Part shown: in pieces, positions 1 through 11,799 of the stretch | How the letters are laid out: every line of letters begins with the position of its first letter | Position numbering within the stretch: position 1 is the stretch's first letter | Assembly: GCA_964019055.1 (NCBI GenBank) | Contig: OZ025209.1 | Location: 15,372,867-15,436,866 of the forward strand | Reading direction: 5' to 3' | From: Anthopleura xanthogrammica | Taxonomy: Eukaryota; Cnidaria; Anthozoa; Actiniaria; Actiniidae | Length of the DNA stretch: 64,000 bases | The notes under the pieces: model-generated | Seen by the model: only the letters and a program-made list of their open reading frames with translations | Databases searched by the model: none | Told to the model about the DNA's origin: nothing | Position numbers and translations under genes: made by a program

Positions 1-299
1 AAGATCAATTTATCTTCTACAGTAGACGACTTTCACCAGGAAACCTTCGACTATGGCAAACTTTAACTAGTATACGTCAGTTTCAAACTTTTAATTTTAA
101 TTTTTCTTTCGTTTTGTTTTCTCAGAAACGGCAGCGTCTCCAAGGATCTCACGGGACGGTGAAAGACTTTATTTCTTGACTACTTTTCTTGATTCTTTGT
201 TTTTTCTCTTTTGGTAGTTAAAACCAGCGTACATCAACAACTTTGGTCGGTGCGATTTTATGGTATATAAAATGAATCCAGGATTTTACGGGAAATATG

Positions 300-960
300 A
301 AAAACAAACCAAACAAATGAAAAGGAGGAAGAAGAAGAATGAAAATGTTAGTTTAATATTAATCATAACGCGATCGCTGTGAATATGGATTGGACGGTAA
401 ATCTCTCCAACCATTAAAAACGAAGCCAAATTAAAACAGAAGAGAAAGAAGAACGAGAAGGACAAGACAAGAAGAACCAAGAACGAGAAACGAGAAGAAA
501 TTTATTAATCATGATAAATAAGAAGAATAACAACTACAAGAACAATAGCTAATAATAGCCTGACGAGAACAAGAAAAAGAAGAACACATAACAAGAAGGA
601 CAAGAAGCTAGGACTTGGTATTGATAAAATGAATTGAAAGCTGGAAGAAGCAAGCTGGAAGAAGCAAGCTGGAAGAACGAGAAAGATTGAAAAGAAACCA
701 AATGAATGAAAACCATGGGAACAAGAAGAAGAAAAAGAGGCTAGGACAGAGGAGGAGGTGAAGGAAAAATAGAAGAAGAAGAACGAAGAAGAAGAAGAAG
801 AAGAAGAAGAAGAAGAAGAAGAAGAAGAAGAAGAAGAAGAAGAAGAAGAAGAAGAAGAAGAAGAAGAAGAAGAAGAAGAAGAAGAAGAAGAAGAAGAAGA
901 AGAAGAAAGATAATATAATTAAGCAGAAGGAAGAAGAAGTAGAGGTAAAGGAAAGGTAAA
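300..960. repeat. Purine-rich tract with (GAA)n array
   Basis: The plus strand is almost entirely A and G for about 650 bp, with imperfect AAGAAGAAC-type repeats. A nearly pure GAA microsatellite occupies about 780-906. The equivalent in copy 2 is 6500-7130, which is purine-rich but has no long pure GAA run. The Leu-only and Phe-rich reading frames on the opposite strand are by-products of this composition. No gene is seen in it. Confidence 0.9.
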
Positions 961-2127
961 TTTATTTTATTTTTTCCGGCGTTTTGGTCGATAACTTTAC
1001 TCATTTTACCTAACATATTTTGTGTTTTTCTAAATAGACATTCTATCAATGAATCACATGACCGGAGCAATACTACGTGCCAGGCTACTCTTGTAGCTGG
1101 TCTTGTAAAATTTCGGGCGTCAACACCAAGGAAGTACTATACTAATCCTATCCTCTTATCCAGTACGTAAGTTTGGTTATTCTAGTAATTTTCTTTTGCT
1201 AATACTAAGCGAAAATATCGTTTCATAAACGGTGTAGTCTTTTTCATTCTCGTGCCGTTAATTTAATTGCAGCTTCTCGAGATTTCATACACTGTCGTAT
1301 ACGTTCCTAAAATGGACTATTTTTCTTCGGAACCGACAACTGCATGCATGTATAGGAACAAAAATTAAGCATGACACAAATACGAGGCTTCTGTATTAAC
1401 TTCCTTTGATAAATAATAATAATACAATGAATTTTAGTGTCTTTACATTGACTCTTATTGTCGATAATTCAACAGTAGGCCAGATCGAATGCCTTATTAT
1501 TTTCTTCTTCTTTTACTATTTCGATGATCACTAAGTAACATTTGTACTTTTATTATGTTTAAGATACTATATAAGATTGCATAAGATGCGTACTGAAGTT
1601 AACCTTGATATATATTCAACATGTGAAAGCAATGGCTAGTAAATCAATTGTAACCGTATGCTAGATAAGCATTTTGCTCTAAATCATATTCTCCTATTTT
1701 TCCTCACATTGTAAACATGTTTGAAGCTGCACTGACGTTTCGTACGTTGGTCCAATTTGGAGAACCTTCCTCTGTTATTTTAGGGCGAAATCTGTTTACG
1801 AAATCTGTGTTCTTATACTTAGTGAATTTGATTTTTGTCGTTTTTAATGCAGCGTCGATATTCCAAAAAAAAATGGCAACATAACCAAACTGCAGTCAAA
1901 TTTGAGTTTCGAGGTACTGATTCAAATGGACCAGTTGCAGTCCGATTATGATCGTCACACATCCTTGAGTTTCAAGTTGATGAATTGTTACATGCAAAAA
2001 AGTATACCATTTTCCCCTGCAAATAGTAAGGACTATATAGCTATATGCAGGACAGTGGATTGAGGAAATTACAAGACGATTCATATTTTGTCGAGAAAAA
2101 ATAAAGTTAACATCTTCTCTTGTATAG

Positions 2128-2209
2128 AACCTATATCATGGAAGACCTTCGACGCGGGTTTACATCAAGAGGACAAAGAATCCAGCCAGATCTAGAAACA
2201 AATCCAAAT
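2128..2209 (+). CDS. Mini-exon gene copy 1, first coding exon
   Basis: The exon is bounded by a TATAG acceptor and a GTAAGG donor. The ATG at 2138 opens 24 codons (MEDLRRGFTSRGQRIQPD..., ending NPN) and the exon ends in phase 0. The next exon, 2285-2362, is also phase 0 and stays open. The same exon in copy 2 is 8360-8423. The segment GFTSRGQR is the first of a repeated motif found once per exon. Function is unknown and there is no recognised family. An upstream non-coding exon is likely but not located. Confidence 0.5.
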
Positions 2210-2284
2210 GTAAGGACTGGTTACTCGTTTAATGTCTTCCTTGAAATTTAAGCAAGAAACTGACTTTTCCATTCAATTCGACAG

Positions 2285-2362
2285 CCTATTCTACTGGATC
2301 ATAGGGACATTGTGCCTGGCTTTACTTTACGAGGACACAGGCTGATGAACCCCACGGAACCA
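2285..2362 (+). CDS. Mini-exon gene copy 1, second coding exon
   Basis: 78-nt phase-0 exon between a TTCGACAG acceptor and a GTAAGTTA donor. It encodes 26 residues including DIVPGFTLRGHRLMNPTEP. The core PGFTLRGHR repeats the motif of the first exon. It is followed after about 20 bp by a long (GA)n microsatellite and then by a damaged third exon. The conserved exon borders and open phase in the copy 2 counterpart (8491-8571), despite sequence divergence, support real coding history. Confidence 0.5.
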
Positions 2363-2381
2363 GTAAGTTACTCATTCAAAG

Positions 2382-2483
<102 letters not shown>

Positions 2484-2518
2484 AAGGCAAGAAAAAATGG
2501 TCATGATTTTGTTTGTCT

Positions 2519-2556
2519 AATTACTTTACGAGGACACAGGGTTATTCAGGAAACTG
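2519..2556 (+). pseudogene. Remnant of third mini-exon, acceptor lost
   Basis: The 3' half of the third mini-exon (through the RGHR-type codons and the GTAAG donor at about 2556) is present. The 5' half and the AG acceptor that copy 2 has at 8651-8653 are missing, replaced by a direct join to the intron. In copy 2 the same exon is 60 nt and intact. Copy 1 of the gene therefore probably cannot make the third repeat. Confidence 0.5.
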
Positions 2557-2849
2557 TAAGTTTAGCATCAAGAACATCTAGTGGCATTTTCCCTATTCTG
2601 TACGTAGATAAATATAGACATTTGGTTTGAGAAAATATCCTCGAAATATTACTCTCAACAAGGGATTTTTATCGCTTCGCAATTTTAAGGATGCTCTTAT
2701 TGGGTTGGCAAAACATTACGATGTAGTAGAGATACACATTATGTGATTCGCGGTTCCGATTTTATAAACAAACTACTGTAGCAGCAGTTTTCCCAGTGGA
2801 ATTATACACCCTTTCTCACAACCAACTGACAATTGTCAAGGGAATAACT

Positions 2850-3200
2850 TCAAGGTGTGATCTGAGCTGGTCATGTCCTGACTTAGATCAGCCCAGAGGT
2901 TGTTTCAGGGTTCCATCAGCTGTGAGTTAGTCATGCCCTGACTTAGATCAGCCCAGAGGTTGTTTCAGGGTTCAATCTGTGAGTTAGCCGTGCCCTGACT
3001 TAGATCAGCCCAGAAGTTGTTTCAGGGTTCTATCTGTGAGTTATCTGTGCCCTGACTTAGATCAGCCCAGAGGTTGTTTCAGGGTTATATCTGTGAGTTA
3101 GTCATGCCCTGACTTAGATCAGCCCAGAGGTTGTTTCAGGGTTCCATCAGCTGTGAGTTAGCCATGCCCTGACTTAGATCAGCCCAGAGGTTGTTTCAGG
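2850..3200. repeat. 60-bp tandem repeat block
   Basis: About six imperfect units of roughly 55-62 bp, each containing CCCTGACTTAGATCAGCCCA followed by a GAGGTTGTTTCAGGG-type sequence. The same unit occurs at 9010-9255, at 18440-18630 and, degraded, at 32920-33045. At the last two places it forms the 3' part of a tRNA-like SINE, so the unit is probably SINE-derived and was amplified here. Confidence 0.9.
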
Positions 3201-3299
3201 ACTCGGAACCATGAATTGCTTTATGGTTTTGAAAAACATGTAATACTATCACACGCCCTTGAATAAATTGTTCACAGTTTTGGCAATGTATCAAATATC

Positions 3300-3598
3300 C
3301 AAATTTGAGTGTTCATTCACAACTCCAGTACTCATTTTATATACACCCCTTGCAGCACTTCGGAATGCAGATCATTTGGAGGACAAAACAATAGGTTTCT
3401 AATTCTCAGAGGTTTAAATTGTTTCTCCAATAAATTTAGTTGCTTTGACATCACGTGCAAGGGTTCTATATTTCTCCTTGACCTTTGGTTTATTGATTTG
3501 ACAGGAACCAAGAATGAACCTGATTCCTGACTATACTACTATGCTACAAGAATGTATTAGGGACGAGTTGTAAGAGTTGTCAGCCAGGCCATTTTGAA
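3300..3598. repeat. Dispersed repeat segment shared by both copies
   Basis: Contains TTTGGAGGACAAAACAATAG and a GACATCACGTGCAAGG segment that reappear as inverted pieces at 16990-17110 in an RGS22 intron. It is therefore an interspersed repeat. A 73-codon reading frame spans it in both copies (3309-3530 and 9361-9582), but it starts at GTG and overlaps the repeat, so I do not call a gene. Confidence 0.6.
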
Positions 3599-4085
3599 GA
3601 TCTTACATTAATAATTTATATTTATTATTTATTATCATTTATTTTTTATTTATAAATATGATCATTAGTGTTTTTATTTATTATTATTTTAATATAATAT
3701 TCAGTTTCATTATTATTTTTATTATCAACGTCTTAAAAGACGTTATCCAACAAAGTCATTCTACGACATTTAAGCTACAATCTCAAGCAAAATAAAATGG
3801 GACACGTACTATTCTGGAACACCGTTCCCCCTCTACCCCCCCCCCCCCCCCCCCCCCCCCCCCCATAGCAATGTTGTCTTGCATGCATTTTATCCGGTAA
3901 CCACTTCATAAGCTCGAAAACTTCATAGAACAACAGTGCTAGTGGCACTTTATTTTTGCAGAAGATTGTAGATAGTTATCATAAAACATATTTACAAATG
4001 TTTTATCATACACTATTATCCTTTGATTTTATATAGTCTCAGTGTGAGTTAAATTTGGATTCAATACTTGAAATGTTTCGATCCA
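3599..4085. repeat. AT-rich insertion with poly-C run
   Basis: Absent from copy 2, where the flanks join directly near 9653. It is very AT-rich and has a homopolymer of about 35 C at 3828-3864. No coding signal is seen. It is either an insertion in copy 1 or a deletion in copy 2. Confidence 0.6.
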
Positions 4086-4793
4086 ATATAGACTTCTTTA
4101 CCTTAATCTTGAGAATGAGATTCTTTGTTTGAGTACGCCCAAGGTAAAGAGGTCAATTATACAATATTTCATATACCTTAAGTTTATATAGATCAGTGAA
4201 GAAGGTAATTTTATGCAGCTGACAATAAATATTACTTACCTAGATTTCAACATTAAAGAATGATTTTAATCACTCTCAAACCAATTATTTAACCATAAAT
4301 TGGATTTAAATCAGTTGAAATTAAAACAGGAACAACCATTTTAGCCTAGGGTTACATTAAATGGAGTCCTGTATAAAAATTAGATAAATATTATGTTAGC
4401 TATCTATCTTGGTTAACTTTCATAGTTATTATAGATAGCTAGCTTGTGTCTAAATTTAGGTTCAGCTATAATTTTTTGTAAATGTAATAGTTAATACCTA
4501 GTTATCTTAATCTGATGAAGTTGTCCTTCAGCAGCTTGGTAAGTACAATACGTCGGTATTCATCCATGCCGAAGGTAGAGTTTAAACATGGCCTAAATAG
4601 ACAAATGCACGTGGTTGGCTAGAAGCATTTTTATTGAAAGATAAGAATTGTAAATTAAACAGTTTTTTATCTCTCCCTTCACAGCTCTCTGTCAATTTTT
4701 GTAACCATATTAACTACACCACGTGAATCATTCTTTCTGGTAATAAATTTTCTACACTTTATTTTATGGTTTTATAGTGCATATAAAGGCGCG

Positions 4794-5078
4794 GAACAAC
4801 ACGAACAACAAAATCGTGCAACTTATCGCGCAACAATGTTATGTTGCGTTGCAAGTTGCATAGCGAATGTTGGTCGTATTACCATGCCATCCCGAGCAAC
4901 AACAAAGTTTTGTTGCGCGATATTGTTGCAGAAGTAGAAGCTCTATTTACTCTCTGCAACAAAGAAAATTTGTTGCGCACGGGGTGGTAATACGAGCAAC
5001 ATTCACTCTGCAACTTGCAACACAACATTACATTGTTGCGCGATAAGTTGCACGATTTTGTTTCTCGTATTTCCTTAA
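4794..5078. mobile_element. Foldback MITE rich in GTTGCGC motifs
   Basis: Long inverted arms: the left arm around 4798-4880 (ATCGTGCAACTTATCGCGCA...) is matched by the right arm at 4990-5062 (GCGCGATAAGTTGCACGAT). The inner part also folds. No ORF. This is a typical non-autonomous DNA transposon architecture; the superfamily is not assigned. Confidence 0.75.
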
Positions 5079-6057
5079 GCTGGAGTAAAAATAAAATTGA
5101 GAATTAATTAACAGTACTAGTGGTTCGACAGAGCGGCTCTTCTTCCACTTGTTTTTCGATCCGGAAATTTAGAAGGTGAATCTCGTTGGAAATTGTAATA
5201 AAAAAAATGACGCTAAATAAATATATGTTTGTATGTATGCATGTAACGAAAAAAGAAATACAACTCTAGCTAGAAATAGCACGGGTGGCGTAGCGGCCAA
5301 GCCAAGCTCCAAGCTCTCGTACCAAGAGCCAGTTCTGAGCTTTCTAACGATTTGGCGAGTAAGTAGGGTCTGGGAAGGAGAATGTAACCAAGGCTAGGTT
5401 CCAGGCCTTCAGTGTTCAGTTTTCAGAAATTCAATTCCTAGAGCCTGTGTTCATTGTGGTCAGCACCTGATCGCTGCTAGTTATCAGTAACGCAATCTCA
5501 CTGTAGCTGGGATACAACAGGCTAGTCTCCTTCGCAACCGTTGATCCAAGATCTATTAATGACGACTGCGAGCTATATAGATCAATCTTAATGGTAAATA
5601 GGGAATTTTCGTGACGGCTTCCAAAATTGATCATTGAAAACATTCTGAAACTAGTCTTTGGAAAGAGTGAATTTTTAGTACTTTTTAGTACACTTTTAAC
5701 TTGTTTTCATGCATGTCTTTGTGATCATGCAGTTTAAAATTCTGAAAATATGCATATCGGAAAATTTAGTTAAATTGAATTATTAATAGGGTTTCAAACC
5801 TTTGAAAATCGAAAGAGAATAAACAATCCGAAAATTAAGGAATAATAGTTTGTTAAATTTGCATATGGATGCATGGGAAATATATGCGTTCCCATGGAGT
5901 CATCAGTTTTACGATTGGACTGAATAAATTTCAATAATATAAGTTGACGAAGCTGGTTTTGGGTAATATTTACTAAGCGCAGCTGCACCGTCAAAGTTTT
6001 TCTTAGTGTAAGTTTAACGCTGATCTTGTCAGCATTATTTTGACTGCCGCGCTAGCG
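5079..6057. other. Spacer between duplication copies, no gene seen
   Basis: Unique AT-rich sequence. The only notable signal is at about 5285-5300: TGGCGTAGCGG fits the Pol III A-box consensus, but no good B-box follows at tRNA spacing, so I do not call a tRNA. Short antisense reading frames at 5431-5643 and 5794-5994 have no supporting features. Confidence 0.5.
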
Positions 6058-6126
6058 ATGGTAGAGAAAAGTCGTTTCATTTATTCATTTCAACTCTACG
6101 GTGATTCATCAATAAGACGAAGAAAG
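6058..6126 (+). other. Possible upstream exon of copy 2 gene
   Basis: An ATG at 6058 opens 23 codons that end exactly at an AAG|GTACTG donor in phase 0. A stop in the same frame lies just upstream of the ATG at 8373 in the next candidate exon. If the two are spliced, this piece is a leader or upstream ORF rather than the N-terminus. Weak call. Confidence 0.2.
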
Positions 6127-6499
6127 GTACTGTAAAATCTTAAAATCAATTTATCTTCTACAGTAGACGACTTTCACCAGGAAACCTTCGACTATGGCAC
6201 TGAACTTTAACTAGTATACGTTTTAAACTTTTAATTTTAATTTTTCTTTCGGTTTGTTTTCCCAGAAACGGCTGCGTCTCCAAGGATCTCACGGACGGTG
6301 AAAGACTTTGTTTTTTTTGCTTTTCTTGATTCTTTATTTTTTCTCTTTTTGTAGTTAAAACCAGTGTACATCAGCAACTTTGAGGTGCGATTTTATGGTA
6401 TATAAAATGAATCGGAATCTGGAAAAAAAGGGGACCGACTGGATGAAGTGCTTTGCGATGAAATCGAAACTCCAAGGATTTTACGAGAAATATGGAAAA

Positions 6500-7130
6500 C
6501 AAACCAAACGAATGAAAAGGAGGAGTAAGAAGAAGAAGAAGAATGAAAATATTAGTTGAATATTAATCATAACGCGATCGCTGTGAATATGGTTATCTCT
6601 CCAACCATTAAAAATGAAGCCAAATTAAAACAGAAGAGAAAGAAGAACAAGAACAAGTTCAGAAGAACAAAAGGAGAAGAATTAGTTATAAGGACAAGAA
6701 GAAAAAGAACGACAAGAAGAACTAATTATCATAAACAAGAAGGACAACTCAAGAACCAGACGAGAAGAACCAGAAGGATCTAAGAAGAACGATCGAGAAG
6801 AGCCGGAAGGAAAAGAACGAATATGGGAACAAGAAGAAATATACTATTCATAAACAAGAAGAAACAACTACACGAACAAATAGGACGAGAAGGACAAGAC
6901 AAGAAGAACAAGAACGAGAATGGGAACGAGAAGAAATATATTAATTAGCATAAACAAGACTCTTGTTTTTTCCAATTAATATGTTGAAGAACAACTACAA
7001 GAACAAGTAGCTGGTAAAGAAGTGCAAGACAAGGAGGACAAGAAGAACAACAAAAAGAAAAAGAAGAACAAATATAACAAGAAGGACAAGAAGGACTTGC
7101 CAAGCCGACCGATGATGTTCTTTGCAATTG
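6500..7130. repeat. Purine-rich tract, copy 2
   Basis: Counterpart of 300-960, with imperfect AAGAAGAAC-type units on the plus strand. The apparent basic reading frame at 6556-6783 follows from the composition. At 7433-7600 a short CTTCACTATCTTT-type tandem repeat is added. Confidence 0.85.
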
Positions 7131-8359
7131 CAGGGGTTTAAAGAAAAATATATTGAAAAGAAACCGAGCTAAAAAAAGGTAATTTTGTGTTCAGCGGTTA
7201 TATTATTTTATGCGCGTGATACCAATTAATCGAAACTATAATGTCACGTTTGAACGTTCGAACTTTGCCTGTGAGGGATTGGACTGACTCGCGAGTCTAA
7301 AGGTACTGAGATTTTTCATAATTTTCTATCCTTATACTTAGCGAAAATCGCTTTTACAAAACGTGCAGTCTCTTTTTATTCTTATGGGGGTAATTTCATA
7401 CTAGCTTCTCGAGATTTTACTGTCTTAACGGGTTGAAAATGAAATTGACACTGACATTTTTCTTCGCTATCTTTCTTTCCTATTTCTTCACTATCTTTCT
7501 TCACTATTTCTTCACTATCTTTCTTCACTATTTCTTCACTATCTTTCTTTCCAGGTTCCTATTTCTTCGCTATCTTTCTTCACTATCGATCGATTGGACA
7601 TTGCCCTCAGATAAGCAATAAGCAATACATTTAAGGCATGTACTGAGACATTTTATAAACTTAAACCATATAAATACTAGATTTCTACTTTACAATTTTC
7701 TTTGATACATGGACAATTCTTCGTCGAACGAATTCAAGAAGCCATTGAAAGTACAACCAACAAATATACGATGCCTTATGTTTTTCCTTTTCCTATTATT
7801 TCGCTTCACAGATTAAAACTTGTACTTTTCTATATGTTCCACATATATATGTACAACATGTGAAAGCATGAAATTGTGGAAGCATAAAAAGCAATTTTAG
7901 TTAAAAATAAAAAAAATGAAAAGTTATTTTAGGATCAAATCTGTTACTTTTACAAGTGCTCAACTATAGGAAGTCCATCCGTTACTACATTGTCGATATT
8001 CCAATAAACAGTTTGACTTCAGAGTCAATTTTGAAAGCTCTTAGTCCTTTATAATGGCAACATAACTAAGCTGTAGTTAAATTTGAGTTGAGAGGCACTG
8101 ATTAAATGGACTAGTTTGCAGTCCGATTATGATTTTCAATTTTCAATTATCACATAATCATCCGATTATGATCATCCTTGCAGGCATTGCTACTGAGTCT
8201 TTTGATTTCATCAGTGCAAGGTTATACCATTCTCCCCCTGCAAATGTAGTAAGAACTAATCTAGGCAGGACAGTGGATCAAGGAAATTATATCAAGATGA
8301 TATGACAATTCATATTTTGTTAAAATATTCAAATATAGTTAACATCTTCTCTCTTTTAG

Positions 8360-8423
8360 AACCTAATATATCATGGAACGCCTTCGACGAAGTATTACAT
8401 CAAAAGGACAAAGGAAGCAGGAT
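8360..8423 (+). CDS. Mini-exon gene copy 2, first coding exon
   Basis: A CTTTTAG acceptor precedes a short leader with an in-frame TAA. The ATG at 8373 then opens MERLRRSITSKGQRKQD and ends in phase 0 at GAT|GTAAGT. The in-frame stop just upstream supports this ATG as the start. ITSKGQR corresponds to the motif of the other exons. Confidence 0.55.
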
Positions 8424-8490
8424 GTAAGTTTAAAGTCTTCCTTTAAAAGAAACATTGCAACAAGCTGACTTTGTCCATTCAATTCTACAG

Positions 8491-8571
8491 CTAAGAGAAG
8501 TATTAACTGGAACAGTTACTTTACGAGGCCATAGGGTAATGCACCCTGAAACAACTCCAAACTCTCCAAAC
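8491..8571 (+). CDS. Mini-exon gene copy 2, second coding exon
   Basis: 81-nt phase-0 exon between CTACAG and GTAAGT. It encodes LREVLTGTVTLRGHRVMHP followed by an ETTPNSPN tail. The motif TVTLRGHR aligns with PGFTLRGHR of copy 1. The length differs from copy 1 by exactly one codon, which preserves phase. Confidence 0.55.
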
Positions 8572-8653
8572 GTAAGTTACTTTTTCAAAGTCTATTCTTT
8601 CGGAAGAAATAAGGCAAGAAAAATAATTTTGTTTGTCCAATTCTTAGTTTCAG

Positions 8654-8713
8654 GATCATAGGAATATTTTTCCAGGATTTACTTCGAGAGGACATAGGGT
8701 GTTCCAGGAAACT
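8654..8713 (+). CDS. Mini-exon gene copy 2, third coding exon
   Basis: 60-nt phase-0 exon between a TAGTTTCAG acceptor and a GTAAGTTT donor, encoding DHRNIFPGFTSRGHRVFQET. DHR-x-I-x-PGFT-x-RGHR aligns with the copy 1 second exon (DHRDIVPGFTLRGHR), indicating internal exon duplication. Later exons were not found before the repeat block at 9010, so the gene model is partial at its 3' end. Confidence 0.55.
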
Positions 8714-9009
8714 GTAAGTTTAGCATCAAGAACATCTAGTGGCATTTTTCCTATTCTGTACGTAGATAAATATAGACATTTGGTTTGAGAAAATATCCTC
8801 GAAGTATTACTCTCAACAAGGCATTTTTGTCGCTTCGCAATTTTAAGGATGCTCTTATTGGGTAGGCAAAACATGTAGTAGAGATACAAATTATGTGATT
8901 CGCGGTTCCGATTTTATAAACAAACTACTGTTGCAGCAGTTTTCCCAGTGGAATTATACACCCTTTCTCACAACCAACTGACAATTGTCAAGGGAATAAC
9001 TTCAAGGTG

Positions 9010-9260
9010 TGATCTGAGCTGGTCATGTCCTGACTTAGATCAGCCCAGAGGTTGTTTCAGGGTTCCATCAGCTGTGAGTTAGCCATACCCTGACTTAGAT
9101 AAGCCCAGAGGTTCTTTCAGGGTTCCATCACTGAGCTGTGAGTTAGTCATGCCCTGACTTAGATCAGCCCAGAGGTTGTTTCAGGGTTCCATCACTGAGC
9201 TGTGAGTTAGTCATGCATGCCCTGACTTAGATCATCCCAGAGATTGTTTCAGGACTCGGA
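9010..9260. repeat. 60-bp tandem repeat block, copy 2
   Basis: About four imperfect units of the CCCTGACTTAGATCAG type, fewer than in copy 1 (2850-3200). The array has changed in copy number since the segmental duplication. Confidence 0.9.
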
Positions 9261-10077
9261 ACCATGAATTGCTTTATGGTTTTGAAAAACATGTAATACT
9301 ATCACACGCCCTTGAATAATTGTTCACAGTTTTGGCAATTTATCAAATATCCAAATTTGAGTGTTCATTCACAACTCCAGTACTCATTTTATATACACCC
9401 CTTGCAGCACTCCGGAATGCAGATCATTTGGAGGACAAAACAATAGGTTTCTAATTCTCAGAGGTTTAAATTGTTCCTCCAATAAATTGAGTTGCTTTGA
9501 CATCACGTGCAAGGGTTCTATATTTCTCCTTGACCTTTGGTTTATTGATTTGACAGGAACCAAGAATGAACCCGAGTCCTGACTATACTACTATGCTACA
9601 AGAATGTATTAGAGACGAGTTGTAAGAGTTGTCAGCCAGGCCATTTTGAAGAATATAGACTTCTTTACCTTAATCTTGAGAATGAGATTCTTTGTTTGAG
9701 TACGCCCAAGGTAAAGAGGTCAATTATAAAAGATTTTATATACCTTAAGTTTGTATAGATTAGTGAAGAAGGTAATTTTATGCAGCTGACAATAAATATT
9801 ACTTACCTAGATTTCAGCATTAAAGAGTAATTTTAATCACTCTCAAACCAATTATTTAACCAAAAATTGGATTTAAATCAGTTGAAATTAAAACAGGAAC
9901 AACCATTTTAGCCTAGGGTTACATTAAATGGAGTCCTGTATAAAAATTAGATAAATATTATGTTAGCTATCTATCTTGTTTTTTTTAAACTTTCATGTTT
10001 TTTATGGCTAGCTTGTGTCTAAATTTAGGTTTAGCTATAATAAATTGTAAATCGGTAATGTAATGACGCTAAATAAA
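9261..10077. other. Duplicated non-coding tail, no gene seen
   Basis: Aligns with 3200-3598 and 4086-4470 of copy 1. It holds the dispersed-repeat segment at 9361-9600 and then AT-rich sequence. No exon could be supported. Confidence 0.6.
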
Positions 10078-10290
10078 TATATGTATGTATGTAGGTAGGT
10101 AGGTAGGTAGGTAGGTAGGTAGGTAGGTAGGAAGGTAGGAAGGTAGGAAGGTAGGAAGGTAGGTAGGTAGGTAGGTGGGTGGGTGGGTGGGTAGGTAGGT
10201 AGGTAGGTACGTATGTAAGTATGTATGTATGTATGTATGTATGTATGTAGTTAGGTAAGTATATACGTACATACACACACATACATACAC

Positions 10291-10321
<31 letters not shown>

Positions 10322-10747
10322 GTACGTACCTACCTACCTACCTACCTACCCACCCACCCACCCACCCACCTACCTACCTACTTACCTACCTACCTACCTT
10401 CCTACCTACCTACCTACCTACCTACCTACCCACCCACCCACCCACCTACCTACCTACCTACCTACCTACCTACCTACCTACCTACCTACCCACCCACCCA
10501 CCTACCTACCTACCTACCTACCTTCCTACCTACCTACCTACCTACCTACCTACCCACCCACCCACCCACCTACCTACCTACCTACCTACCTACATACCTA
10601 CCCACCCACTCACCCACCCACCTACCTACCTATCTACCTACCTACCTTCCTACCTACCTACCTACCTACCTACCTTCCTACCTACCTACCCACCCACCCA
10701 CCTACCTACCTACCTACCTACCTTACTACCTACCTACCTACCTACCT
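10078..10747. repeat. (GTAG)n then (CTAC)n tetranucleotide block
   Basis: About 10080-10260 is GTAG/GTAT type. It is followed by short CA and CAGA runs, then about 420 bp of CTAC with interspersed CCAC variants. The two halves are reverse complements, so the block can form a long hairpin. Thr/Tyr/Pro-rich reading frames in it are artefacts. Its right end forms the last codons of the ORF at 10738-11799. Confidence 0.95.
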
Positions 10748-11799
10748 TCTTGCTGGACATCAACATCTGCAGCAGCAGCAACTACATATTCATCATCGCC
10801 ATCATGGCTCTCACAGCACTCTATGGCATCTACCACATCCTCTTCCTCTTCTTCTTGCTGGACATCAACATCTGCAGCAGCAGCAACTACATATTCATCA
10901 TCGCCATCATGGCTCTGACAGCACTCTATGGCATCTACCACATCCTCTTCCTCTTCTTCTTGCTGGACATCAACATCTGCAGCAGCAGCAACTACATATT
11001 CATCATCGCCATCATGACTCTCACAGCACTCTATGGCATCTACCACCTCATCTTCTCCTTGGTGATCATCAACATCTGCAGCAGCCACAACATCCTTGTG
11101 GAGAAGTGAACCACATCCACAGTGTGGCAGACGTGCTGGTAACCATGGCAGCAGTGACGTCACGGTATCATCACAGTCTATCCCAAGAAGCATTGGCCTG
11201 ATGTTTTTCATGACTGGACAAGCGGAAGAGTCAGTTCTATTGCAGAATTCGCTGTAAAACTCACCGTAAAATGAGTCAAGGAATTTGGCTACAAGTGGCT
11301 GAAAAAGGCTCATGTGTTCGGGGTTGATCCAACACTGGGTTGTGAGCTCACCTTCGTAATTCTTTGTTATCGATATGGCTGCCATATGAATGAATACGCC
11401 TTTAAAACTGCGAGGATCTTTAAGAGATTTTTTTTCTCCAAAGGCAAACAAAAGTCCACTAATTCGTCTTTCGTCGAGAAAGTTTCTTACGATCCTAAAG
11501 TATTTTGTTGGTGTTCGCGGCCATTTATCCTCATCATCATCGCTTGTAGTAGCGTCTTCTTCGTCATACGTACTGTATTCTTCCCCATCGCTTGTCCATC
11601 CGTCATCATCATCGTCGTCGTCATCATCATCACTATCCTCCTCGTCCTCATAAACAGAGGAACCATCAACACCGTCTGGTAGGGGGAGTGCTAATGCTTT
11701 ACACTGCATCGATGATGAGGTTTGACGATTCCTTCTTCTTCTGCACATTTCACGATAAGCGAGTATTATATCCAACACAGAGTAAAGATCGGTTATCAT
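10738..11799 (-). CDS. Hypothetical acidic protein with 35-residue C-terminal repeats
   Basis: 353-codon open frame starting at the ATG at 11799. Residues about 50-95 are Asp/Glu-rich with a run of ten Asp. The middle (about 95-210) looks like an ordinary folded region ([20 protein letters not shown]..., [18 protein letters not shown]). The C-terminus is about three copies of a 35-residue, 105-bp repeat ([20 protein letters not shown], then [10 protein letters not shown] and a Glu run) plus a degenerate fourth copy. The frame ends three codons into the tetranucleotide array. No family recognised. A possible acceptor (CTACCAG) lies four bases before the ATG, so this may be the last exon of a longer gene. 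The middle region argues for a real gene; the repeats alone would not. Confidence 0.5.
   Translation of the reverse strand: MITDLYSVLDIILAYREMCRRRRNRQTSSSMQCKALALPLPDGVDGSSVYEDEEDSDDDDDDDDDDGWTSDGEEYSTYDEEDATTSDDDEDKWPRTPTKYFRIVRNFLDERRISGLLFAFGEKKSLKDPRSFKGVFIHMAAISITKNYEGELTTQCWINPEHMSLFQPLVAKFLDSFYGEFYSEFCNRTDSSACPVMKNIRPMLLGIDCDDTVTSLLPWLPARLPHCGCGSLLHKDVVAAADVDDHQGEDEVVDAIECCESHDGDDEYVVAAAADVDVQQEEEEEDVVDAIECCQSHDGDDEYVVAAAADVDVQQEEEEEDVVDAIECCESHDGDDEYVVAAAADVDVQQEGR

Larger units (their letters stand above)
6143..10095. repeat. Segmental duplication, copy 2
   Basis: Second copy of the unit at 1-4470, sharing the purine-rich leader, the mini-exon gene, the 60-bp repeat block and the AT-rich tail. 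Small indels and substitutions are scattered throughout, so the duplication is not an exact assembly doubling. Copy 2 keeps an intact third mini-exon (8654-8713) that is broken in copy 1. It ends in the tetranucleotide array starting near 10078. Confidence 0.9.

Noticed and set aside
2850..3200. Regularly spaced repeat considered as a CRISPR array
   Set aside because: Units are contiguous and imperfect, with no unique spacers, and the genome is clearly eukaryotic.
3309..3530. 73-codon frame conserved in both duplication copies (also 9361-9582)
   Set aside because: Begins at GTG and lies in an interspersed repeat with relatives elsewhere; conservation is explained by the recent duplication.
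5281..5360. tRNA-like sequence with a good A-box
   Set aside because: No B-box at the right spacing and no cloverleaf could be drawn.
10750..11682. Plus-strand frames of 87-122 codons opposite the acidic ORF
   Set aside because: Antisense shadows of the Asp/Glu-rich and repeat coding on the minus strand.
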